Source of the DNA: an uncultured Actinomycetes bacterium
Lineage (GTDB): Bacteria > Actinomycetota > Thermoleophilia > RBG-16-64-13
DNA: 37,100 nucleotides
Reading direction: 5' to 3'
NCBI GenBank assembly: GCA_937148845.1
Contig: CAKZRW010000118.1
Span: 1-37,100 of the forward strand
Below, piece after piece: positions 23,536 to 31,714 of this stretch. Position 1 is the first letter of the stretch, and each line of letters begins with the position of its first letter. The translations under genes were made by a program, and so were the position numbers. Below the pieces are notes generated by a model. That model saw only the letters and a list, made by a program, of their open reading frames with translations, ran no database searches and was not told the DNA's origin.

Positions 23536-25644
23536 ATGACATCATCTTACTCAGCCGCGATGGAAGCGATCATCACCACCATCAAGCAGAACTGCCGGCG
23601 CTGTTACACATGCGTCCGAGACTGCCCGGCCAAAGCCATCCGCATAGAAGAAGGCCAGGCCTCAGTAGTGGCCGAGCGCTGCATCAGCTGCGGGAACTGC
23701 ACCCTGGTGTGCTCACAGAGGGCTAAGGCGTACCGAAGCAGTATCGAGGCCGTGCAGGTCTTGCTCCAGGCTGGAGGCCCCCTAGCCGCCTTGCTGGCAC
23801 CCTCGTTTCCTGCCGCTTTCGCCATGCCGCCAGGTCAGGTGATAGAGGCTGTCCGCAGGCTGGGTTTCACTTACGTGGTCGAGGTGGCTTACGGGGCGGA
23901 CGAGGTTAACAAGGCCTGCAGAGACTACTTGCGTGGACACCCCTCGGGAGTCCACATAACCAGCGCCTGTCCGGCAGTGGTGGAGTATGTCCGCAAGTAC
24001 CATCCGGAGCTTACGTCGCGCATCATGCCTATCGTGTCACCGATGGTCGCCACCGCCCGGGCTGTCAAGGCACGCTATGGCCAGGAAGTCCGTTGCGTCT
24101 TCATCGGCCCTTGCGTCGCGAAGAAGGCCGAGATACTCGACGGTGAGGTAGCAGGAGTCGTTGATGCGGTATTGACGCTGACCGAGCTTAAGGCCGTCTT
24201 CGACTCCCGGGGCATCGACCCGGCCACCACCGCCCCAGGTACTTTCGACCCCCCTTGTGCCGGAAAGGCCCGCCTCTACCCTATCCCGGGCGGGTTGTTC
24301 GAGAGCGCCGATATCGGTGAGGGCATGCTTGATCCTCGGCTTATCGTAGTGAGCGGCAAAGATGAGGTGATCGAGACCTTGGCGGGCCTTCCCCCTGATG
24401 GCGAGGAGCCACTGCTTGTCGAGGCGCTCATGTGTAACGGCTGCTACAGGGGCCCAGGCATCAGCTCCGAGGAGCCCGGCTCCCTGCGTCGACGCCGGGT
24501 CGCGGAGTATGCGGCCGAGAGTCTTCGCCGACAGCACAAAGAAGCACAGGCGGACAGCTCCCGAACAGTAGCTGCCGCCTCACAATCCACGCCGGCCCCT
24601 TTCTTGTCGGGACAAGCCCAGTCAGAGGCTGCTTTGCCCGATCTTTCCCGCTCGTTCCAGCCTCTCGATCAACGTCTACCCCAACCCACCGAAGAGGAGA
24701 TCCGTGACATCCTGGCCCGCACCAACAAGTTCTTCCCCCAGGACGAACTCAACTGCGGAGCCTGCGGCTACCCCACCTGCCGAGCCAAAGCGGTCGCCGT
24801 CTATGCAGGTCTGGCCGAAGAGAGCATGTGCCTGCCGTTCATCATCGAACAGGCGGAGCGGGTCTGTCACGAACTGCACGTGCCCTGGAGCAATCTCCGG
24901 GACATCCACAGCCACCTCATAAACAGTGAGAAGCTCGCCTCCATGGGGCAGATGGCGGCAGGCGTAGCCCACGAGCTCAACAATCCTCTCAGCACTATCC
25001 TGCTCTACGTCCATATCCTGGAGCGCAAACTTCGGGACAGAGAAGCCCTTGCCCCAGAGTTGGAGCACGACCTGAAGCTGATGGCCGAGGAATCAGCTCG
25101 CTGCAAGAAGATCATCGGAAGCTTGCTCGAATTCGCCCGCCAGAGTCGGGTGCGCATCGAGACAGTCTTGGTCCCCGAACTGGTCGTCTCGGCCGTGGAA
25201 GCCACGCCTTGCGATCCTGGTAGCGACTCCGACTGGCAGGTCAAGATAGCAGTGGACGTCACCCCCGGTCTCAAAGCCGACCTTGATCGCGATCAGATGA
25301 CCCAGGTACTCATCAACCTCATCAAGAATGCGCTGGAAGCCATGGAAGGCCGCCAGGGCACCATCCGGGTGAGCGCCCATCCTGTACCTGATACGGGCAA
25401 GATCCGCTTCAGCGTGGCCGACCAGGGGGCGGGCATACCCGAGTCGGCGCGGGACAAGGTGTTTCAGCCCTTTTTCACCACCAAGAGCATCGGCAAGGGT
25501 ACCGGCTTAGGTCTGCCCATCTCTTACGGTATCGTGAAGATGCACAACGGCAACATCTGGTTCGACTCGGAGCCGGGGGTAGGCACCACCTTCTACGTGG
25601 AGATACCGGCCAGACGTTCCGGTGTGGAGAGGACTCTGAAATGA
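23536..25644 (+). CDS. Histidine kinase with ferredoxin and [FeFe]-hydrogenase-like H-cluster domains
   Basis: A 702-residue soluble sensor. Domain order: two [4Fe-4S] ferredoxin motifs (C20, C23, C26, C30; C49, C52, C55, C59); an [FeFe]-hydrogenase large-subunit C-terminal domain (about 80-335); a linker; a four-Cys [4Fe-4S] domain (C407, C410, C415, C432: CGACGYPTC...MC); HisKA with H479 in GVAHELNNPLS; and an HATPase with NALEAM, DQGAGIP and GTGLGLPIS. H-cluster ligands are C145 (TSACP), C193 (GPCVAKKAE), C300 and C303 (CNGC). The proton-transfer Cys of active enzymes (TSCCP) is Ala144, and the last motif is CxxC rather than CxxxC, so this is a sensory-type domain, not a fast hydrogenase. 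It likely reads H2, CO or redox state and phosphorylates a receiver. The ribosome site is weak; ATG 23560 is an alternative start. Confidence 0.93.
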   Translation: MTSSYSAAMEAIITTIKQNCRRCYTCVRDCPAKAIRIEEGQASVVAERCISCGNCTLVCSQRAKAYRSSIEAVQVLLQAGGPLAALLAPSFPAAFAMPPGQVIEAVRRLGFTYVVEVAYGADEVNKACRDYLRGHPSGVHITSACPAVVEYVRKYHPELTSRIMPIVSPMVATARAVKARYGQEVRCVFIGPCVAKKAEILDGEVAGVVDAVLTLTELKAVFDSRGIDPATTAPGTFDPPCAGKARLYPIPGGLFESADIGEGMLDPRLIVVSGKDEVIETLAGLPPDGEEPLLVEALMCNGCYRGPGISSEEPGSLRRRRVAEYAAESLRRQHKEAQADSSRTVAAASQSTPAPFLSGQAQSEAALPDLSRSFQPLDQRLPQPTEEEIRDILARTNKFFPQDELNCGACGYPTCRAKAVAVYAGLAEESMCLPFIIEQAERVCHELHVPWSNLRDIHSHLINSEKLASMGQMAAGVAHELNNPLSTILLYVHILERKLRDREALAPELEHDLKLMAEESARCKKIIGSLLEFARQSRVRIETVLVPELVVSAVEATPCDPGSDSDWQVKIAVDVTPGLKADLDRDQMTQVLINLIKNALEAMEGRQGTIRVSAHPVPDTGKIRFSVADQGAGIPESARDKVFQPFFTTKSIGKGTGLGLPISYGIVKMHNGNIWFDSEPGVGTTFYVEIPARRSGVERTLK

Positions 25645-25701
25645 CCCTCCAGCTGACCAGTGCCTTGGACACACTCGGAGATAGGGATTGGGGGGGCGGC
25701 C

Positions 25702-27228
25702 GTGACTGATGCCTACAGCAGTCGCGCCCGCATCCTGGTTGTGGACGACGAGTACGGCGTGCGTTCGGCCGTCCGCCAGATATTGGAGCTCGAAGGCTAC
25801 GAGGTGGCCGAGGCCGCCACCGGCGCCGAGGCTCTGGCCCTTCTCGAGGAGCAGGCCCTTTCCGAGGAGCAGGCCCTTTCCGAGGAGCAGGCCGCGCAGC
25901 CGACGCCCACGCAGTTCGACATCGTGCTTCTTGACTACCGTCTGCCCGACACTGATGGACTTTCCCTCCACAAGGAGATCTTGGCGCGTGGCCATCAGCC
26001 CATGACCTGCATGATCACCGCGTATGCCGACATCGACCTGGCTTGCGCGGCGACCTTTCAAGGGATCGACTTCTTCCTGGCCAAACCCTTCCTGCCCGAC
26101 GAGCTGCTCGAGGTCATCGAGACGCTGTCGGAGCGTCTCCAGGCCCGTCTGGAGGCTGAGCGCCTGCGCCAAGAGCACGAAGCCAACCTCCTGGCCCTGG
26201 CCGAAGAGAAGACGCAGACCCGCCTACTCATTTCTTCGTTACGGGACGCTGTCCTGGTGGTCAACCGGGAGGGAGAGGTCGTCCTTGCCAACGAGGCCAT
26301 GACCGACCTCCTCGGGACTACCGAGGAGGCCCTGCTGCTCCGCCCCGTGGGAGATGTCCTGCGAGGCACGCCTCTGGCATGGCTTCTAGCCGACTTGGAA
26401 GCCCCGCGCAAAGACCGCACGGTGGGCCAGCTCCTCTGGGCGGAAAGGACCTTTGCCTCCAGCATCGTGACCTTCCGCGGAGAGGACGGGACAGCCCGGG
26501 GGCGCATCCTCACCCTGTCGGACATCACGGAGATAAGGCGTCTGGCCATGGAGAAGGAGCGCTTCATCAGGACCATGGTCCATGAGCTCAAATCTCCCCT
26601 CGGCGCGGTGCGCAGCCTCATCGAGGTGACCACTGACAAGAGCCTGGGTGACGACCTTGACTCTTATCTGCCCCTCCTTCGTCGAGCGGAGGAACGCATC
26701 GACGGGCTGGTGAGACTGATCAACGACCTGTTACTGCTCTCCCGCAGTGAACAAGCCCAAGCCCCTGGGGAGCCCCAGCTGGTCGAGATCCCGCCGGCAG
26801 TGAGTGCCGCTCTCGCCGCCTTGGCTGAGCCCATAGCCGCCCGCAACCTCAGCGCGAGCGCCGAGCTGGAGCCCGATCTTCCCTCTGTGCTCCTACCGCC
26901 CGACGACCTCGACCTTATCCTGGCCAACCTGCTGGGCAACGCGGTGAAATACAACCGGGAAGGAGGCTCCGTGAAGCTGCGCGGTTATCGCCAGCACCAG
27001 TGGGTGCGTCTGGACATCGAGGACACCGGCGTGGGCATCGCCCCAGAAAACCTGGACCGTGTCTTCACCGAGTTCTTCCGCGAGAAACGTCCAGAGACCC
27101 AAGAGCTCGAAGGCAGCGGCCTGGGCCTTGCCATCGTCAAGCGTCTTGTCGAACGAGCCGGCGGACGGGTGCAGGTGAGCAGCCGTCAAGGGGAAGGCTC
27201 CACTTTCACTGTGCTACTGCCGGCCTAG
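25702..27228 (+). CDS. Receiver-PAS-histidine kinase hybrid sensor
   Basis: A 508-residue soluble protein: receiver (about 9-140; phospho-acceptor D78 in LLDYRLP, Lys in LAKPF), a coiled segment (about 143-172), a PAS domain (about 175-285), HisKA with H294 in TMVHELKSPLGA, and an HATPase with LLGNAVKYN, DTGVGIAP and GSGLGLAIVKRL. A receiver placed before the kinase suggests that its kinase activity is set by an upstream phosphodonor, most likely the H-cluster kinase just before it (57-nt gap). GTG 25702 is preferred because a run of G precedes it; GTG 25660 lacks a ribosome site. The receiver carries an unusual repeated insertion (25846-25893). Confidence 0.92.
   Translation: MTDAYSSRARILVVDDEYGVRSAVRQILELEGYEVAEAATGAEALALLEEQALSEEQALSEEQAAQPTPTQFDIVLLDYRLPDTDGLSLHKEILARGHQPMTCMITAYADIDLACAATFQGIDFFLAKPFLPDELLEVIETLSERLQARLEAERLRQEHEANLLALAEEKTQTRLLISSLRDAVLVVNREGEVVLANEAMTDLLGTTEEALLLRPVGDVLRGTPLAWLLADLEAPRKDRTVGQLLWAERTFASSIVTFRGEDGTARGRILTLSDITEIRRLAMEKERFIRTMVHELKSPLGAVRSLIEVTTDKSLGDDLDSYLPLLRRAEERIDGLVRLINDLLLLSRSEQAQAPGEPQLVEIPPAVSAALAALAEPIAARNLSASAELEPDLPSVLLPPDDLDLILANLLGNAVKYNREGGSVKLRGYRQHQWVRLDIEDTGVGIAPENLDRVFTEFFREKRPETQELEGSGLGLAIVKRLVERAGGRVQVSSRQGEGSTFTVLLPA
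25846..25893 (+). repeat. 18-bp tandem repeat inside the receiver domain
   Basis: Two identical 18-bp units (25846-25863, 25864-25881) plus the first 12 bp of a third encode EEQALS-EEQALS-EEQA. The repeat lies at the end of the second receiver helix, before the strand carrying the phospho-acceptor Asp. Gain or loss of a unit would keep the frame and change only the length of that helix or loop. Confidence 0.95.
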
Positions 27229-27337
27229 GGATTGCTGAAGTAACAGGGCTGATCGCGGGCCCGTCGGGAGCTGGCCGCGACAACCCGGTAGCATGCATCC
27301 GGTCCGGTGCTGGTTGCGCTCGTCGCCCTTGTGGCCC

Positions 27338-29698
27338 TTACTGCTGCAGGCGTGGCGCCGGCTTCCCCACTCGCATCCTGCCGGCGGCCCGGCTCGGGGG
27401 CTGCTTGGGCTCGCCCTTCCGCTTCAGGCGGAAGAGCCCCATCCCCGGCCACCACCAGTTGACGCTGCCCAGGTAAGCCATCACTGCCGGAAGCAGGGTG
27501 AGGCGGATGAGCAAGGTGTCCACGATGATGGCAAGAGCGATGCCCAGCCCGAGCATCTTGGTCTCGCCGATGCTAGTGAAGACAAAGGCCCCGGTCACGA
27601 TGACCACCAGGAGAGCAGCGCTCACGATGATGCGACCCGTGCGCACCAAACCCGTGGTCACGGCGTCATGGTTGTCGCGAGACCGCCGCCACCTCTCATG
27701 CATGCGTGTCAGCATGAAGACGGCGTAGTCCATGGTGATGCCAAAAAGGATGCACAGGATCACCACCGGCAGAATGGCGTCGATGGCCCCAGTGGAAGTG
27801 AAGCGCAGTATCTTCTCGAAGGTGGTGCCCTGGAACACGAGGACCAGAAGGCCGTAACTCATGGCGATGGTGAGCAGGTTGAGCACGACGGCGAGCACCG
27901 GTAGGACTACGCTACGTAGCAGCACCACAAAGACCACCAGGGTCGTGAGGACCACCCACACGATCACCCAGGGGAAGTACGCCCGTAGCTCGTTGAAAAA
28001 GTCGTATCTGTAGACGGCCTCCCCGGCCACGTAGGCCGTATAGCCGCCCGGGGTGGGAGTAGCCAGGAGCTGTTCGACCAGAGCCTGACTGGAATCGGAC
28101 CCCGGCACGTCGTCACTTACCACCCGGAACAGCACCGCATCTTCGGTCACCGAGGACTTGATCAGTTGTTTGAACTGTTCGAGCTGTTGGGCAGTGATGG
28201 CAACCCCGCTGGGAAGACTGATGCCTTCCTGGGGCACTACGAAGCCATCGGGATCGTTGAGAAGCTGCTCGAACTGAGGCCACAGAGCAGCCAACGCCGT
28301 AGAGTCCTCCAGACCACCCAATGTGAAGGGACTGATCACCGAGGCCACGCCCGGCAGCTGGTTCAACTGCTGGCCATAGAAGAACAGAGTGCCTGCCCGC
28401 ACCATGTCGATACCCTGACCATCATCCCAGGTGAGCAGCACCGAGGTGGGAGAGAGAGCTTCCCGGGCGAATTCGCGGTCTAGTATCTCTAGACCTTGAC
28501 GTGACTCCGCACTGGGGGGAAGAGTGGTGGCCGAGGTCATCTCGGTCTTTAGAGTCACCGCCGGTCCAGCCAGTAGCCCGATGAGGACGACCGCTACCAC
28601 GATGGAGATCCAGGGTCGCCGCAGCACCAGCTTGGCCCACCGCTGCCAGTTGCGGGCCTCCCTCGCTTCATGCAATCGGATGACCGCCAACGAGTCGACC
28701 CGACGGCCCAGGACGCTGAGCAGTGCCGGAATGAAAGTGATGGTAGCAAGCACCGAGAAGAAGACCACCAGCGCTCCCCCTATCCCCAGCGAACGGAGAC
28801 CAGGCGAGGGGAAGAAGCAGAGAGCTACCACTCCTACCATCACCGCCGCCCCGCTGAAGAACACTGAGCGTCCTGCCCGGGCGGTGGTCACGACCACGGC
28901 CTCTTTGACCGTGGCCCCCTTGTGGAACTCCTCTCGGAAACGCGACACCATGAGGAGGGCATAGTCGATGGCTACAGCCAGGCCCAGCAGGGTGGCCGTG
29001 TTCATGGCAAAGATCGACATCTGGGTGGCTTGACCCAAGAGATACATGCCGCCCAAGGTCACGGTGACCGCCAACCCCCCGGTGATGACCGGCAGCGCCG
29101 CCGACACCAGGCTCCCGAAGACGAAGAGCAGGGCCACCAGGGCCACAGGCAGCCCGTACAGCTCCACCCGGCGCAGGTCCCGGAAGGAGTATTCAGTCAG
29201 ATCGGCGTTCACGGCCGGCTCCCCGGTCACGTAGGCGGTGAGACCGGTGTCCTTCAGCAGTCCTCGTATCTGGTCCACGTGGGACTGCACCTCGCTCATA
29301 GGGGTGGAGAAGTTGAGCACGGCTACCGAGCTCTTGCCGTCACGAGAGATGAACTGCGAGCTCAGCGTGTTGCTGTAGGTGAGGACGTTCTCTAAACCCG
29401 GCAACCGCGCCGCGGTCAGATCTTCCAGAGCCTTCTTCTCAGCCGCCTGGAACTCAGGACTGGTCGCCTCCAGAGTGTCGCTCTTGAACACTATAAGCAG
29501 GTTGGTCGATCCTTGGTCGAACTTCTCGGCGATCAGCCTGGCGGCTTGTTGCCCGGGAGCCTCGGGATTTCCGAAGCTACCCCGGAGCACTTCCCCCAGC
29601 CAGGGTGTCGCCACCACGCTGACCCCGAACAAGATGATCCAGATACCGATGACCAGCCATCTGAATCGATACGAGAATCTGCCTAACGCTTGGAACAT
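27338..29698 (-). CDS. MMPL family RND transporter
   Basis: A 786-residue membrane protein of the MMPL/RND superfamily with two repeats: one N-terminal helix (about 14-34), a large external loop (to about 170), five helices (about 175-310), a helix near 370, a second external loop (to about 545) and a last group of five helices (about 550-745). Typical are the ITMDYAVFMLTRMHE and IDYALLMVSRFREE segments, which occupy matching places in each half. MMPL proteins export lipids, fatty acids or drugs using the proton gradient. A clear GGAGG lies 6 nt before ATG 29698. It begins 3 nt after the TetR stop, so the two are co-transcribed. Confidence 0.95.
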   Translation of the reverse strand: MFQALGRFSYRFRWLVIGIWIILFGVSVVATPWLGEVLRGSFGNPEAPGQQAARLIAEKFDQGSTNLLIVFKSDTLEATSPEFQAAEKKALEDLTAARLPGLENVLTYSNTLSSQFISRDGKSSVAVLNFSTPMSEVQSHVDQIRGLLKDTGLTAYVTGEPAVNADLTEYSFRDLRRVELYGLPVALVALLFVFGSLVSAALPVITGGLAVTVTLGGMYLLGQATQMSIFAMNTATLLGLAVAIDYALLMVSRFREEFHKGATVKEAVVVTTARAGRSVFFSGAAVMVGVVALCFFPSPGLRSLGIGGALVVFFSVLATITFIPALLSVLGRRVDSLAVIRLHEAREARNWQRWAKLVLRRPWISIVVAVVLIGLLAGPAVTLKTEMTSATTLPPSAESRQGLEILDREFAREALSPTSVLLTWDDGQGIDMVRAGTLFFYGQQLNQLPGVASVISPFTLGGLEDSTALAALWPQFEQLLNDPDGFVVPQEGISLPSGVAITAQQLEQFKQLIKSSVTEDAVLFRVVSDDVPGSDSSQALVEQLLATPTPGGYTAYVAGEAVYRYDFFNELRAYFPWVIVWVVLTTLVVFVVLLRSVVLPVLAVVLNLLTIAMSYGLLVLVFQGTTFEKILRFTSTGAIDAILPVVILCILFGITMDYAVFMLTRMHERWRRSRDNHDAVTTGLVRTGRIIVSAALLVVIVTGAFVFTSIGETKMLGLGIALAIIVDTLLIRLTLLPAVMAYLGSVNWWWPGMGLFRLKRKGEPKQPPSRAAGRMRVGKPAPRLQQ

Positions 29699-29701
29699 CT
29701 G

Positions 29702-30352
29702 CTACCTCCGGCCTGTGAGCAACTCCACAAAGGCCTCTAGTACACGCCGCGGGTCTGCGGAGACTTCCGCGGCTACTTCCGACAAATCCACTCCGGCGAT
29801 GGTGACCATCCCGTGCACCAACGCCCATACTCCATAAGCCATCTCCTGGGTGGAAAGTGGCACGGGGGGTTTGAAAACTCCTTGCTCGACCCCCTCCCGG
29901 AAGGTCTCCCCGATAAGACGCGCCAGTCCTTGCCCTACCGCCTTGCCGCTCGAGGGCGGCAGATCCAGAGAGGTAGAGAGCAACATGCAACGCAGGTCCA
30001 CCGGGTTGTCGCGCGCGAACTCCATGTAGGCCATGCCCAACTCCGCCACCCGTTTGTCAGGCGGAAGGTCGGTCGGCACCCGTCGCACATAGGCCTCCAG
30101 GCGCTCGAAGCACTCGGCAAAGAGAGCGGCTATGAGCTCGTCGCGGTTGGAGAAGTAGGTGTAGAGCGCGGCGGGGCTGAAATCAGCCCGCCGCGCAACC
30201 TGCCTGAGACTCAGGTCCTCCGGCCCCACCTCCAGAAGCAGCTCCCGGGCCACATCGAGGATCTCGGTGCGTGTGTGAAGACGCCGCCGTTCACGGCGAG
30301 ACAGGCGCGGAGGATCGTTGGCGATGATGTCCTTGGGTTCCGTGGAATCCAT
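29702..30352 (-). CDS. TetR family transcriptional regulator
   Basis: A 216-residue TetR-type repressor. The N-terminal helix-turn-helix (about 22-70) includes TRTEILDVARELLLEVG and the recognition region FSPAALYTYFSNRDEL. The C-terminal ligand domain has a WxLVHGM element (WALVHGM, about 176-182) typical of the WHG subgroup. Because it is followed after 3 nt by the MMPL exporter and preceded by palindromes, it most likely represses itself and the exporter until a ligand binds. Confidence 0.95.
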   Translation of the reverse strand: MDSTEPKDIIANDPPRLSRRERRRLHTRTEILDVARELLLEVGPEDLSLRQVARRADFSPAALYTYFSNRDELIAALFAECFERLEAYVRRVPTDLPPDKRVAELGMAYMEFARDNPVDLRCMLLSTSLDLPPSSGKAVGQGLARLIGETFREGVEQGVFKPPVPLSTQEMAYGVWALVHGMVTIAGVDLSEVAAEVSADPRRVLEAFVELLTGRR

Positions 30353-30375
30353 CTTTCTTCAGGTCCCTCGTTTCC

Positions 30376-30425
30376 GAACACGCAATGTTCAATAGAACGG
30401 GGGACATATTCTTGAACACTGTTCA
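30376..30425 (-). promoter_or_regulatory. Palindromic operators upstream of the tetR-mmpL pair
   Basis: Two sites share the half-sites GAACA and TGTTC: GAACA-N5-TGTTC at 30376-30390 and the near-perfect TGAACACTGTTCA at 30413-30425. Another GTTC-N4-GAAC lies at 30387-30398. They are 24-73 nt before the tetR start, in promoter position, and suit binding by the TetR protein. Confidence 0.65.
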
Positions 30426-30505
30426 TGGTCCGCGATTGCGCGGCATGATAGCACTGCGACGGCCGCCTGCCAAGGGGAGCTATCAGCGTCGTCCGCCCGG
30501 GAGCT

Positions 30506-31714
30506 CTACCGACGACGCCCGCCCGGACCGGTTCCCACAATGCGACCGATGGCCTCGATACGCCCCCTCAGGCAGCTATGGCACATGTCCGCGGTCTCGT
30601 TGATGCAGGCCTTATTGGGATAGATCTCGTAAAGGACCCGGTATTCCGGCGAAGTCAAGTTGGGCATGACGATGTTCGCCCCGCGCATAAGTCCCAGCTC
30701 TCGCCCCGACTCCTTGTTAACGGTAGCAAGAGCGGTGGTGCTAGGAATGTTGGCTTGGGGACAGAGCAGTCGGGTGAGCGCGATGACCTTGTACACCATG
30801 AGTTCGTCAGCTGGCACCTGCTCGTTCTTCTCTGACCGCGATGCGTTCGCTCCCGCTCGCCTGTGCTCCTTTGCGCTCGAGTGTGCACCCCCGGGGTCCC
30901 CAGACATGACGGCGGTCTTTCCCAGCGGAGTGTTCGGATGGGCTATATAGGGACCCACTCCGATCATGTCTAGGTCGAGGTCACGGAAGAGTAAGATGTC
31001 ATTGGCCACGCTCGCGTAAGTCTGACCGGGTATGCCCACCATGATGCCACTTCCGATCTCGTAGCCCAGCTCACGCAAGCGAAGCAGCAGGGCGATGCGA
31101 TCCGAGGGATGGCTGGCTGCGGCGCTCTGCCGCGGCCCCGGTGGATGGATGGCCGTATAGAGAGCCGGATCAGAGGTCTCGAAGCGTAACAGGTAGCGGT
31201 CCGCTCCGGCCTCCCGCCAGGCCACTAGGTCGGCCTCCGGCCGCTCGCCCAAGCTGAGGGTCACCGCCAGACCGGTCCGACCCTTGATCTTGCGCACCAA
31301 CTCGGCTACCCACTCACGGGTGAGTCCGTAGTCTTCGCCCGCCTGCAGCACGACCGTACCGTAGCCGTAGGCCAAGGCCTTCTCTGCGCAGACGAGAACC
31401 TCGTACTGCGTCATGCGATAGCGGGTGAGCACACGATTCTCCGCCCGCAGACCGCAGTACCAACACTGCCGAACACAGTGGTTGGAAATCTCGATGAGCC
31501 CTCTCAGATGAACAGCATCGCCCACGTGGCGGCGGCGGGTCTGGTCCGCCTCGCGCCAGAGCTCCTCCAGCTGCTCGGGATCGTCTTCTTTGAGCCAAGC
31601 CAGCAGCGAATCACGATCTACCGGCGCGGCGGTCCCCCTACTACCCCCGCCAGCGGAAAGTCCGCCACACCCCGTCAGCCCAGCCGTTTCCCGCGCCGGG
31701 GACCGCGGATTCAT
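30506..31714 (-). CDS. hydE: [FeFe]-hydrogenase maturase HydE (radical SAM)
   Basis: A 402-residue radical SAM enzyme. The SAM cluster motif is CVRQCWYC (C80, C84, C87). HydE acts on the Fe(CO)2(CN)Cys synthon made by HydG on the way to the binuclear [2Fe] subcluster. C370, C378 and C381 near the C-terminus match the optional second-cluster site. Residues after GIMVGIPGQT and GPYIAHPNTPLG are family-typical. Unusual is a hydrophilic insertion (about 268-300, rich in Ser, Ala, Lys, Arg) before the conserved ADELMVYKVIALTRLL. The start ATG 31714 overlaps the hydF stop (ATGA) and has a strong AGGAGGTG. It is the last gene of the operon. Confidence 0.95.
   Translation of the reverse strand: MNPRSPARETAGLTGCGGLSAGGGSRGTAAPVDRDSLLAWLKEDDPEQLEELWREADQTRRRHVGDAVHLRGLIEISNHCVRQCWYCGLRAENRVLTRYRMTQYEVLVCAEKALAYGYGTVVLQAGEDYGLTREWVAELVRKIKGRTGLAVTLSLGERPEADLVAWREAGADRYLLRFETSDPALYTAIHPPGPRQSAAASHPSDRIALLLRLRELGYEIGSGIMVGIPGQTYASVANDILLFRDLDLDMIGVGPYIAHPNTPLGKTAVMSGDPGGAHSSAKEHRRAGANASRSEKNEQVPADELMVYKVIALTRLLCPQANIPSTTALATVNKESGRELGLMRGANIVMPNLTSPEYRVLYEIYPNKACINETADMCHSCLRGRIEAIGRIVGTGPGGRRR

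Noticed and set aside
23536-25644. Catalytic [FeFe]-hydrogenase
   Set aside because: The proton-transfer Cys is Ala144, the third H-cluster motif is shortened, and the chain continues into a complete histidine kinase.
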